The position numbers were made by a program, and so were the translations under genes. A stretch of 32,483 nucleotides of DNA from Thaumasiovibrio sp043421945 (GTDB lineage: Bacteria > Pseudomonadota > Gammaproteobacteria > Enterobacterales > Vibrionaceae). Under the pieces are notes generated by a model. That model was not told the origin of the DNA, did not search any database, and worked only from the letters and a program-made list of their open reading frames with translations. Positions 17,379 through 25,236 of this stretch are shown in pieces (position 1 is the first letter of the stretch; each line of letters opens with the position of its first letter). The DNA is taken from positions 1 to 32,483 of the forward strand of contig JBHOGO010000054.1 of assembly GCA_043421945.1 (NCBI GenBank), given 5' to 3'.

Positions 17379-17981
17379 ATGCAGCAGAAGAAAGTGCTTG
17401 TTTTGAATGGTACCTCTGAGGTCGGCAAGGCCTACTGTAGAGAACTCGTACAATCTGGTTATATTCCTGTCGCACTGTCGAACAACTTGGAAGCGGGCTA
17501 TCAACTCGTTGAAACTGATCCCCAGATTCGTTTTATAGAATCACGATTAGAAAACCCAGATGATTACGAAATACTGCTATCTCAACTACCAAGCTTCATC
17601 AGACCGATTGATCACATCATTGTTTTACATGATCACACGACTTTCATAGATAAAGCCGATAGCCCCGCACAGTGGCAATACTCAACGCAGAAAATCCTTA
17701 CACAACCAGCGACGCTATTAGCCTCATTACATCACTTCACTGAAGTCCAATCTTGCACTTTAGTGATCAACCGCAATCAAAATGTGTCGGCAGTACAGTC
17801 ATCATTGCTACATGCACTTGTACATTATGCACAAAAAACAGCGCTTCACCCTGATACACAATGCCGAATAAACTGTGTGGAATACGATGTCTCAACCATC
17901 CCTGATTCAGATGCCATCAACATGTGCTTACATACTATGCAGGGCTCAGAATCTATGCGAGGAAAACACTTTAATCTGTAA
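17379..17981 (+). CDS. Short SDR-like Rossmann protein lacking the catalytic Tyr-Lys
   Basis: Cytoplasmic protein of 200 aa with a short-chain dehydrogenase-like N-terminus: a beta strand, then NGTSEVGKAYCRELVQSGY, which resembles the TGxxxGxG nucleotide-binding turn but is altered. Classical SDRs are about 250 residues and have a YxxxK catalytic motif after a serine. Here the corresponding region reads SAVQSSLLHALVHYAQKTA, with neither a properly placed Tyr nor Lys. It is probably a non-catalytic relative or a binding protein. The start is supported by TAAGGC 8 bases upstream. It lies between the NosP operon and the cbb3 region, converging on the next gene with a 12-base gap. A similar gene occupies this place in V. 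cholerae as far as I recall. Its function is unknown. Confidence 0.7.
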   Translation: MQQKKVLVLNGTSEVGKAYCRELVQSGYIPVALSNNLEAGYQLVETDPQIRFIESRLENPDDYEILLSQLPSFIRPIDHIIVLHDHTTFIDKADSPAQWQYSTQKILTQPATLLASLHHFTEVQSCTLVINRNQNVSAVQSSLLHALVHYAQKTALHPDTQCRINCVEYDVSTIPDSDAINMCLHTMQGSESMRGKHFNL

Positions 17982-17993
17982 TCTCTACTGGTA

Positions 17994-18401
17994 CTAAATA
18001 ATGTTTACGACATATTGATTCTTACCAATGTCGATGGATATGGGCAAAGAAGCGTCTTGCATCGATAATTTAAACTGCCAGTAAAAATGATCTAAATCAA
18101 TTTTATCTACGTTAATATCACGGGTATTTATTTTTACAACAGGCTTACCTGTATCATTTTCTGAGATTGTATAGATATTAACAATGACAGCCTCATCATC
18201 CGTTACATGTTTCACTTTAAATTGCGACAAATTATCTGGCGTCTCACATATTTCATTATTCAAATAGCACGTAACCTTGGCGGCCTCTAACGCTTTTTGG
18301 TCATAGAATTCTGCCGTTCTCCAGAAGAAGGCAGACAGTAAGATTCCCATCATTACAAGGATTTGCGTTAATCTCCCTCGCGTCAACTTTTCTGCTGGCA
18401 T
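17994..18401 (-). CDS. Membrane-anchored hypothetical protein divergent from ccoN
   Basis: Hypothetical protein of 135 aa. It has a basic N-terminus, one membrane helix (about 11-27, LTQILVMMGILLSAFFW), and then an extracytoplasmic part of about 105 residues with alternating hydrophobic residues that suggest a beta fold. Two cysteines (Cys45 and Cys52) lie just outside the membrane and could form a disulfide or bind a metal. It is transcribed away from ccoN and converges on the SDR-like gene. Its overall plan (one helix plus a small beta domain) resembles FixH/CcoH-type accessory proteins, but I see no sequence match and do not assign a function. Start at 18401 has GGAGTTGAG upstream. Confidence 0.65.
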   Translation of the reverse strand: MPAEKLTRGRLTQILVMMGILLSAFFWRTAEFYDQKALEAAKVTCYLNNEICETPDNLSQFKVKHVTDDEAVIVNIYTISENDTGKPVVKINTRDINVDKIDLDHFYWQFKLSMQDASLPISIDIGKNQYVVNII

Positions 18402-18507
18402 TATTTCTCAACTCCATTGCTACCTAGCTCAAACTTTTTAAAGAATGTTACTCAAGCGTAAACACTTTGTGTGATTACGGGTATGAATCATCAATATTCT
18501 CACGTAT

Positions 18508-18534
18508 TATAATGGATGTTACACCTTGTTACAC
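18508..18534 (+). promoter_or_regulatory. Candidate ccoN promoter and GTTACAC direct repeat
   Basis: A perfect TATAAT hexamer (18508-18513) has no good -35 at 16-18 bases, as expected for an activator-dependent promoter. Just downstream, GTTACAC occurs twice at exactly one helical turn (18518-18524 and 18528-18534), overlapping the predicted start of transcription. The GTTA...GTTA pattern recalls ArcA direct repeats, but the spacing is 10 rather than the usual 11 bases. A binding role is inferred. Confidence 0.4.
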
Positions 18535-18667
18535 TGCGGTTGAATTTACGTTTCTATTCACGATTCAAATTAATAATCAGTGTATCAAGATAATGCGCTT
18601 TTCTGTGTAAGTATTTCAGGCAGAAAAACGTTATGTAGTGGATAAAAACTGAGTGGAAGCAAGGAAG

Positions 18668-20092
18668 ATGAATCAAACAACACAGCTTGAACAAAGCTAC
18701 AACTATACTGTGGTTCGTCAATTCACCATCGCGACAATATTGTGGGGAATTGTAGGTATGGGTGTTGGGGTCTTAATTGCAGCGCAACTGCGATGGCCCG
18801 AGCTGAACTTTGACACCCCTTGGCTGACGTATAGTCGCCTTCGCCCACTGCATACTAATGCAGTGATATTTGCCTTTGGTACTAGTGCCCTGTTTGCAAC
18901 CTCGTATTATGTTGTACAGCGTACCTGTCAAACCCGCCTTTTCGGGGGACCTTTGGTCGCGTTTACCTTTTGGGGCTGGCAAGCCATCATACTTCTCGCG
19001 GCAATTACTTTACCTCTCGGGATAACATCCGGTAAAGAATACGCAGAGTTAGAGTGGCCTATCGACATTCTTATTGCTGTCGTTTGGGTTTCCTATGCTG
19101 TGGTGTTCTTTGGAACGATGATCCTCAGGCGTACCTCCCACATCTATGTTGCTAACTGGTTCTTCGGTGCTTTTATTCTGACGGTTGCTGTCTTACATAT
19201 CGTTAATAGCATGGCGATTCCCTTGAGCATGAGTAAGTCTTACTCGATGTATTCAGGTGCAGTCGATGCCATGATCCAGTGGTGGTATGGGCACAACGCC
19301 GTTGGGTTCTTACTGACCGCTGGATTCTTAGGGATGATGTACTACTTCGTTCCGAAACAAGCTGGACGCCCAGTCTATTCTTATCGATTATCTATCGTTC
19401 ACTTTTGGGCCCTTGTTTCACTGTATATTTGGGCTGGTCCTCACCACCTTCATTACACGGCATTACCCGATTGGACACAGTCTCTAGGTATGGTGATGTC
19501 ACTGGTGTTATTCGCGCCTTCATGGGGCGGAATGATCAACGGTATCATGACGTTATCTGGTGCGTGGCATAAACTAAGATACGATCCTATCCTTCGCTTC
19601 CTTATTGTGTCGCTCTCTTTCTACGGTATGTCTACGTTTGAAGGTCCGATGATGGCAATCAAGACGGTCAACGCCCTATCCCACTATACCGATTGGACAA
19701 TAGGACACGTCCACTCCGGTGCGTTAGGTTGGGTTGCGATGGTATCGATTGGTTCTGTTTATCACTTAGTGCCTAAGTTGTGGAACCAAGAGCGCATGTA
19801 CTCTATCAAGCTTATTAATATCCATTTCTGGTTAGCGACCGTCGGTACTGTACTTTATATCGTCGCAATGTGGATCTCGGGTGTGATGCAAGGTTTGATG
19901 TGGCGAGCAGTCAATACAGACGGTACCTTGACCTATAGCTTTGTTGAGTCACTACAGGCATCTTACCCATTCTACTTCGTCCGATTTGTCGGTGGTTTTA
20001 TCTTCCTAACAGGCATGCTGTTGATGGCGTACAACACGTACAAAACCATCGCTGCACCAAATGCTAGCCTGAAAGCCGTTGAGCAAATTTAA
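18668..20092 (+). CDS. ccoN: cbb3-type cytochrome c oxidase subunit I
   Basis: Catalytic heme-copper subunit (474 aa) of the high-affinity cbb3 oxidase in the inner membrane. It reduces oxygen to water with electrons from c-type cytochromes while pumping protons. About twelve hydrophobic helices are visible. Conserved metal-ligand motifs include RPLHTNAVIFAFG (His62, low-spin heme b), WWYGHNAVGF (CuB His), AGPHHLHYTALPDW (two CuB His) and IGHVHSGALGW (heme b3 and heme b His). The start at 18668 (MNQTTQLEQ) matches the family. AAGGA lies very close upstream, and a GTG at 18653 is an alternative with no better ribosome site. First gene of ccoNOQP. The ccoO ribosome site overlaps its stop codon. 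Confidence 0.96.
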   Translation: MNQTTQLEQSYNYTVVRQFTIATILWGIVGMGVGVLIAAQLRWPELNFDTPWLTYSRLRPLHTNAVIFAFGTSALFATSYYVVQRTCQTRLFGGPLVAFTFWGWQAIILLAAITLPLGITSGKEYAELEWPIDILIAVVWVSYAVVFFGTMILRRTSHIYVANWFFGAFILTVAVLHIVNSMAIPLSMSKSYSMYSGAVDAMIQWWYGHNAVGFLLTAGFLGMMYYFVPKQAGRPVYSYRLSIVHFWALVSLYIWAGPHHLHYTALPDWTQSLGMVMSLVLFAPSWGGMINGIMTLSGAWHKLRYDPILRFLIVSLSFYGMSTFEGPMMAIKTVNALSHYTDWTIGHVHSGALGWVAMVSIGSVYHLVPKLWNQERMYSIKLINIHFWLATVGTVLYIVAMWISGVMQGLMWRAVNTDGTLTYSFVESLQASYPFYFVRFVGGFIFLTGMLLMAYNTYKTIAAPNASLKAVEQI

Positions 20093-20102
20093 GGAGTCGA
20101 TG

Positions 20103-20759
20103 ATGAGTTCAAATAACAATAATCGTCATGACATTGTGGAACGTAATGTCGGACTGTTAGCGATACTAATCATTATCGCTATCAGTTTCGGTGCGCTTGT
20201 TGAGATCACGCCACTAATGTTCCAAAAGCAAGTCACTCAACCCGTTGACAACTTGCGCCCATATACAGCCCTAGAAATGGAGGGCCGCGATGTCTACATT
20301 CGTGAGGGTTGTAATGTCTGTCATAGCCAAATGATTCGTCCGTTTCGTGCTGAAACCGAGCGTTATGGTCACTACTCTCTAGCAGGAGAAAGCGTTTGGG
20401 AGCACCCATTTTTGTGGGGTTCAAAACGTACTGGACCAGACCTCGCTCGTGTTGGTGGACGTTACTCTGATGACTGGCACCGTGTTCACTTAATTGACCC
20501 TCGTGCAGTGGTTCCAGAGTCAAATATGCCAGGCTTCCCTTGGCTAGAAGAGAACCAGCTTGACGGTAAATTAACGGGCAAGAAGCTTGAGATTTTCAAC
20601 ACGCTAACGAAAGGTCGCTGGCAAGTTGATGAAGAAGGCAATCAGCAACCGCTTTATTCAGCAGAAGAAATTGCGGGAGCGGCTGATGCAGTGAAAGGCA
20701 AAACCGAAATGGATGCCGTTATTGCTTACCTTCAGTCTCTTGGCCATGCAATGAAATAG
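20103..20759 (+). CDS. ccoO: cbb3-type cytochrome c oxidase mono-heme subunit II
   Basis: Membrane-anchored mono-heme cytochrome c (218 aa) that passes electrons to CcoN. It has a single N-terminal helix (NVGLLAILIIIAISFGALVE), then the heme-attachment motif CNVCH (residues 70-74) followed by SQMIRPFRAETERYGHYS. The axial methionine is expected in the SNMPGFPWL segment. AAGGAG at 20091-20096 serves two adjacent ATG codons at 20100 and 20103. The second gives better spacing and is used here. It follows ccoN by 10 bases and is followed 11 bases later by ccoQ. Length is normal. Confidence 0.95.
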   Translation: MSSNNNNRHDIVERNVGLLAILIIIAISFGALVEITPLMFQKQVTQPVDNLRPYTALEMEGRDVYIREGCNVCHSQMIRPFRAETERYGHYSLAGESVWEHPFLWGSKRTGPDLARVGGRYSDDWHRVHLIDPRAVVPESNMPGFPWLEENQLDGKLTGKKLEIFNTLTKGRWQVDEEGNQQPLYSAEEIAGAADAVKGKTEMDAVIAYLQSLGHAMK

Positions 20760-20770
20760 GAGTGACGAAG

Positions 20771-20953
20771 ATGGATATCGGAACAATTCATGGCATCTGG
20801 ACATTGGTCCTCTTCGTTAGCTTTATCGGCATTGTCTGGTGGGCTTATAACAAGCGTCAGAAAAGTCGCTTTGAAGAAGCAGCGAACCTAATCTTTGCCG
20901 ACGAGGAACAACACAAAGCTGCTAGCGCTTCAAGGAAAGGAGAAACCAACTAA
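20771..20953 (+). CDS. ccoQ: cbb3 oxidase small subunit CcoQ/FixQ
   Basis: Small single-helix protein of 60 aa that stabilises the cbb3 complex. It begins MDIGTIHGIWTLVLFVSF, continues through the family-typical IGIVWWAYNKRQKSRFEEAA and ends in a hydrophilic tail. The start at 20771 is favoured by AGGAG at 20759-20763, partly overlapping the ccoO stop. A GTG at 20762 is in frame but lies within the ribosome site. Its stop overlaps the ccoP start (TAATG, 20951-20955). Confidence 0.93.
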   Translation: MDIGTIHGIWTLVLFVSFIGIVWWAYNKRQKSRFEEAANLIFADEEQHKAASASRKGETN

Positions 20954-21930
20954 TGACCACATTTTGGAGTGTTTGGATTTCGGTCATCACCTTGGGCTCG
21001 TTAGCAGGTATTGCTGCGCTGCTTTATTGGTGTACAAAAGACAAAATGGGCGTCGAAGAAGGCGACGATATGGGTCACGAGTATGATGGCATACGGGAGC
21101 TAAACAACCCGTTGCCTAAATGGTGGTCCTATATGTTTTGGGGAACGCTCGTATTCGCGATTGTTTATCTGATACTTTTCCCAGGTTTAGGCAATTTTAA
21201 AGGTGTTCTTAATTGGCAAAGCTCGGATCAAGCAGTTACGACATTAGAGCAATCTCGTGTCTCAATCGCCGATGCACAAGCGAATAAACGACCTGACCAA
21301 TATGCAAAAGAGCTCGATGTTGCTAATGCACATTTTGGTGAGACATTTCAGCGCTTGGCTTACACGGTAGGAACTGACCAATATAGAGAGCTTGAAGTGG
21401 TTGCGCGCGATCCTGAAGCTATCAAAGTTGGTCAGCGTTTATACTTACAGAACTGCGCACAATGCCATGGTTCTGATGCTCGTGGACAAGCAGGCTTTCC
21501 TAACCTAACGGATAATGCTTGGCTCTATGGTGGAGAAGCAAGCACTATTAAAGAGACGCTAATGCATGGTCGAGTCGGTCAAATGCCCGCTTGGAAAGAA
21601 ACGCTAAGTGAAATTGCTGTAGAAGAAATCGTTAGCTATACGCTAAGCCTATCAGGACGTAAAGTAAACACGAGAGAAGCGGCCGGCGGTCAAAGACGCT
21701 TTGTGGTGTGTGCAGCCTGTCACGGTACAGATGGTAAAGGTAACCCTGCTTTTGGTGCGCCGGATCTTACGGATGATGTATGGCTTTATGGCGATACCCG
21801 TGCAGACGTGGAGCAAACGATTCTTTATGGCCGTCAGGGCGTTATGCCAGCATGGAAAGATATATTAGGTGAAGATAAGCTTCATTTGATTTCTGCCTAT
21901 GTTTGGCAGCTCAGTAATCCAGCAGACTAA
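20953..21930 (+). CDS. ccoP: cbb3-type cytochrome c oxidase di-heme subunit III
   Basis: Di-heme cytochrome c (325 aa) of the cbb3 complex, the entry point for electrons. Two N-terminal hydrophobic segments (about 4-26, and 57-78 in SYMFWGTLVFAIVYLILFPGLG) match the two-helix CcoP type. They are joined by the GHEYDGIRELNNPLPKWW loop that identifies the family. Heme motifs are CAQCH (168-172) and CAACH (253-257), each with a following AP/MPAWK methionine segment (QMPAWK and VMPAWK). It is translationally coupled to ccoQ by the TAATG overlap. A strong terminator follows 72 bases after the stop. Confidence 0.96.
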   Translation: MTTFWSVWISVITLGSLAGIAALLYWCTKDKMGVEEGDDMGHEYDGIRELNNPLPKWWSYMFWGTLVFAIVYLILFPGLGNFKGVLNWQSSDQAVTTLEQSRVSIADAQANKRPDQYAKELDVANAHFGETFQRLAYTVGTDQYRELEVVARDPEAIKVGQRLYLQNCAQCHGSDARGQAGFPNLTDNAWLYGGEASTIKETLMHGRVGQMPAWKETLSEIAVEEIVSYTLSLSGRKVNTREAAGGQRRFVVCAACHGTDGKGNPAFGAPDLTDDVWLYGDTRADVEQTILYGRQGVMPAWKDILGEDKLHLISAYVWQLSNPAD

Positions 21931-22001
21931 TGAGTAAATAACAATATCAACAAGTAGTTAAACATTTGTTTCAAAAGTTTGAAATTGATGCTACTAAAAT
22001 A

Positions 22002-22040
22002 AATTAAGCCCCTGTAAAATGGGGCTTAATTCGTTTTTAT
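22002..22040 (+). terminator. Rho-independent terminator between ccoNOQP and ccoHIS
   Basis: An 11-bp perfect stem (22002-22012 AATTAAGCCCC with 22021-22031) and an 8-base loop are followed by CGTTTTTAT. It separates the abundant structural genes from the assembly genes, whose first start codon is at 22056. Read-through could set a low level of assembly proteins. Confidence 0.85.
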
Positions 22041-22055
22041 AGGGAAATACTTGTT

Positions 22056-22538
22056 ATGAAAGAGGCTTGGTATAAGCAGTTTTGGCCTTGGTTTCTCATC
22101 GCCCTTCCCGCATCAGCTGTTATCGGTTCTCTGGTTACCGTGACCATCTTTAGTCAAAACCAAGTATCCCTCGTGGCTGAAGATTATTACAAAAAAGGCA
22201 AAGCAATTAACCTGGATTTATCACGAATACGCCTTGCTGAGTCTCAACAGATTGAAGCATGGGTAAACTTCGATACGCAAAGCGGCAGCATTATGCTCAA
22301 TAAAGGAAAACTAGACGCCTACCCAACCCTAAGAGCAACCTTCACTCATCGAACATTGGCCGATAGGGATTTTGTCCTGATGATGAATGCTGATGCTTCT
22401 GGTACCTATCGATTTACCACTGACGCTGAGATTTCTGGACCATGGTTTGTTGAAATCGAACCTTTCGACAGCACGTGGATGATCCAAAACAAGATTCACT
22501 TTCCAGCGAGTCGCTCTGCTGTCCATAAGGTGGATTAA
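22056..22538 (+). CDS. ccoH: cbb3 oxidase assembly protein CcoH/FixH
   Basis: Membrane-anchored accessory protein of 160 aa required for cbb3 assembly in studied bacteria. An N-terminal MKEAWYKQFWPWFLIALP precedes one helix (about 12-33), and the family's QVSLVAEDYYKKGKAIN segment lies just outside the membrane. The rest is a beta-type domain with GPWFVEIEP near the end. The gene starts 16 bases after the terminator stem-loop region, with AGGG upstream (22041-22044). The stop codon overlaps the ccoI start (TAATG, 22536-22540), so the two are coupled. Confidence 0.92.
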   Translation: MKEAWYKQFWPWFLIALPASAVIGSLVTVTIFSQNQVSLVAEDYYKKGKAINLDLSRIRLAESQQIEAWVNFDTQSGSIMLNKGKLDAYPTLRATFTHRTLADRDFVLMMNADASGTYRFTTDAEISGPWFVEIEPFDSTWMIQNKIHFPASRSAVHKVD

Positions 22539-24949
22539 TGACAGATGGTTGTTATCATTGTGGAGATCCGATCCCATCAAATAGTGATTTTAAAGTCGAA
22601 ATTCTCGGGCTAACCCGAGAAATGTGCTGTCCAGGCTGCGAAGCGGTTGCATCTACCATTGTTGCCAGTGGCTTAATATCCTATTACGAATACCGTACAG
22701 AAAAAGCAGACAAAGCCGACTTAGTCCCTGATGCCTTAAAGAGCTTACAGCACTATGACCTTGAAGAGGTGCAGCAAGACTTTGTTATAGGAGAAGATAA
22801 ACAAAAAGAGGTGACACTGTCACTAGAAGGTGTCACTTGTGCTGCTTGTGCATGGCTTATTGAGAAGAAACTTTATGGTCTCGATGGTTTAACAAAGGTT
22901 GTCGTCAATACAACAACTCATCGTGCGGTGATTGGCTGGAACAACGATAAACTCCCTTTAAGTGTTATCCTCGAAGCCATTCAATCGCTTGGCTATCATG
23001 CTGCTCCTTTTGCTGCTGATTCACAAGAACAGCACTATCAAAAAACGATGAAGCAATATCTTTACCGAATAGGTATTGCCGGCCTTGCAACGATGCAAGT
23101 GATGATGATCGCTGTAGCCCTCTACTTTGAAGTTTTCAGTGACCTTGATGCTGAGTTTAGACAGTACTTTCGTTGGGTTAGCCTTGTGTTTGCCACCCCA
23201 GTTTTACTCTATTCCGCATTACCTTTTTATCTCAATGCATGGCGTAATATTCGGGCAAAAAGCCTTGGTATGGATGTTCCCGTTTCAATCGCTTTGTTAC
23301 TGGCTTACTTTGCAAGTTTGTTTGCGACCGTAAAAGGTAATGGCGAAGTGTTTTTTGAATCTGTCGCTATGTTTACCTTCTTCCTATTACTTGGGCGCTT
23401 CTTAGAAATGCGAGTGCGTCGTCAAGCAGCGGCAGCCAGTGCAAACCTACTCAAATTGATTCCCGCGATAGCCACCTTATCTTCGGGTAAAGAAATTGCA
23501 GCAAAGCTCCTCAAGCCATTGGATACTATTCGGGTCTTACCGGGCGAGCGTATTCCTGCAGACGCTATTATTGTCAGTGGTAACACTGAAATCGATGAAG
23601 CAATGCTGAGTGGCGAGTCAGCCCCTGTCAAAAAGGGTGTTGGTGACCAAGTCTATGCCGGCACTATTAATGGTGACGCGAATATTGGGTGCGAAATCAA
23701 TCGTGACATCAAACACTCGATGATTAATACCATTGTGAGATTGCAAGATGAGGCTCAACAGTCAAAGCCTAAAATCGCAGAGCTTGCTGATCTTGTTGCG
23801 CGTTACTTTGTCATCGGCATTCTCACTATTTCAGCTATTACTTGGTTGTATTGGCATCAACACCAGCCAGAAGATGCCTTTTGGATAATGTTATCTGTTC
23901 TTGTTGCCACCTGCCCGTGTGCTTTATCCCTTGCAACGCCGACAGCATTGACATGCGGCACTTCTCGCATGAGCAAGCAAGGGCTCCTTGTTCGCAAAGG
24001 GCATGTTATTGAAACGCTCTGTCACATCAATCATATTATTCTTGATAAGACGGGGACTTTAACGGAAGGCAAAGTGAGTGTAGTGAAGGTTCACCATTTC
24101 GATGACATCATCAGTGAACAAGATAGTAAATCCCTCGCAGCTGGACTTGAGCAGTACGCCAACCACCCAATTGCGCATGCCTTTTCGACATGGTTTGACC
24201 CTCAAGTACAGTTTACCAATGTGTCGAATTCTATCGGTGAAGGTTTATCAGGTACTTTGCAAACCTCGCCTTTAAACAGTGCTCAGCACCCATCAACATT
24301 ACCGACTGAGGGTGAATGGAAAATTGGGACGTGGCATTTTGTTACCCATGAGCAAGAGTGCCCCAACGCTGATGTACAAGTATGGTTGAGCTACAACGGG
24401 CGTATCATTGCAGGTTTCGAACTTGATGACCCTATTCGTACTGAAAGCTACCAACTCATCAACGCCATGCACGAAGCTGATATCCAAGTCACCATGCTTA
24501 CAGGGGATCATTCATCTGCCGCGACTCGTACTGCCCATTCACTGGGTATTGAGCGTGTACATGCGGGAGCCTCACCGGCAGACAAACTGGATTACTTACA
24601 AAACATGCCTGAAGGTAACGTGACCTTGATGATCGGTGATGGTGTTAATGACGCACCTACATTAGCTGGGGCTCACCTTTCTGTTGCTATGGGCGGCGGT
24701 ACTGATATCGCCAAGTCTTCTGCTGATATCGTTTTATTAGGTGACCGTCTCGATAAAATTCTCGCAGCCAAAACCATTGCGAAACGTACCCGAGATACAA
24801 TTAGACAAAATCTAATGTGGTCCTTGGGGTACAACGCCGTTATTTTGCCATTGGCTGTAGCCGGTCATGTTGCGCCTTACATTGCTGTCTTCGGTATGTC
24901 GGCAAGCTCGCTGATTGTCGTGACCAATTCACTTCGGCTTATGAAATAA
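22538..24949 (+). CDS. ccoI: Copper-translocating P1B-type ATPase for cbb3 assembly
   Basis: Inner-membrane P-type ATPase (803 aa) that exports copper needed to build the CuB site of CcoN. The extended N-terminus carries extra cysteines (CYHCGD at 5-8 and MCCPGC at 29-34) before the heavy-metal-associated domain with CAAC (101-104). This pre-domain is a mark of CcoI/FixI. The transport motif CPC is at 459-461, the phosphorylation site DKTGT has Asp503, and TGDH and the GDGVNDAP hinge follow, with paired helices at the C-terminus. All catalytic motifs are intact. It is coupled to ccoH upstream, and ccoS starts 14 bases after its stop. Confidence 0.95.
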   Translation: MTDGCYHCGDPIPSNSDFKVEILGLTREMCCPGCEAVASTIVASGLISYYEYRTEKADKADLVPDALKSLQHYDLEEVQQDFVIGEDKQKEVTLSLEGVTCAACAWLIEKKLYGLDGLTKVVVNTTTHRAVIGWNNDKLPLSVILEAIQSLGYHAAPFAADSQEQHYQKTMKQYLYRIGIAGLATMQVMMIAVALYFEVFSDLDAEFRQYFRWVSLVFATPVLLYSALPFYLNAWRNIRAKSLGMDVPVSIALLLAYFASLFATVKGNGEVFFESVAMFTFFLLLGRFLEMRVRRQAAAASANLLKLIPAIATLSSGKEIAAKLLKPLDTIRVLPGERIPADAIIVSGNTEIDEAMLSGESAPVKKGVGDQVYAGTINGDANIGCEINRDIKHSMINTIVRLQDEAQQSKPKIAELADLVARYFVIGILTISAITWLYWHQHQPEDAFWIMLSVLVATCPCALSLATPTALTCGTSRMSKQGLLVRKGHVIETLCHINHIILDKTGTLTEGKVSVVKVHHFDDIISEQDSKSLAAGLEQYANHPIAHAFSTWFDPQVQFTNVSNSIGEGLSGTLQTSPLNSAQHPSTLPTEGEWKIGTWHFVTHEQECPNADVQVWLSYNGRIIAGFELDDPIRTESYQLINAMHEADIQVTMLTGDHSSAATRTAHSLGIERVHAGASPADKLDYLQNMPEGNVTLMIGDGVNDAPTLAGAHLSVAMGGGTDIAKSSADIVLLGDRLDKILAAKTIAKRTRDTIRQNLMWSLGYNAVILPLAVAGHVAPYIAVFGMSASSLIVVTNSLRLMK

Positions 24950-24963
24950 GGCTTATTAACGTA

Positions 24964-25236
24964 ATGGAAAGTATTTACCTACTCATCCCCATCGCGATCG
25001 TACTGGTAGCCATTGCTGTTGCCATTTTTCTATGGGCAGTAAAGTCTGATCAATTTGAAGATCTTGATCGCCAAGGCTATTCCATTTTATTTGATGAGAA
25101 AGCCAAAGCATCAAACAACCGAGTGTTAAATGACAAAGAGCCTACAAGCGATGGACAAGCCAACGACAAGGATAACGCCGATACATCAATACGCATGGCG
25201 GAAGTAAGTACGAAACAGGACAACAGTAGCCAATGA
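24964..25236 (+). CDS. ccoS: cbb3 oxidase assembly protein CcoS
   Basis: Small assembly protein of 90 aa required for insertion of heme and copper cofactors into cbb3. It starts MESIYLLIPIAIVLVAIAVA with one helix, then shows the family signature FLWAVKSDQFEDLDRQGYSILFDE. The tail after residue 50 is hydrophilic and longer than in many CcoS proteins. The reading frame stays open upstream into ccoI, but ATG 24964 is the start consistent with the family. The ribosome site is weak, which suggests coupling to ccoI translation. The stop overlaps the next start (ATGA, 25233-25236). Confidence 0.92.
   Translation: MESIYLLIPIAIVLVAIAVAIFLWAVKSDQFEDLDRQGYSILFDEKAKASNNRVLNDKEPTSDGQANDKDNADTSIRMAEVSTKQDNSSQ

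Noticed and set aside
18471..18484. FNR-like box GTGAT-N4-GGTAT upstream of ccoN, centred near -41
   Set aside because: Only the left half resembles the consensus (4 of 5) and the right half does not (1 of 5), so it is not reported as a site.
24817..24963. Upstream extension of the ccoS reading frame into ccoI
   Set aside because: The extension is the out-of-frame shadow of ccoI. The CcoS family starts at the ATG at 24964.
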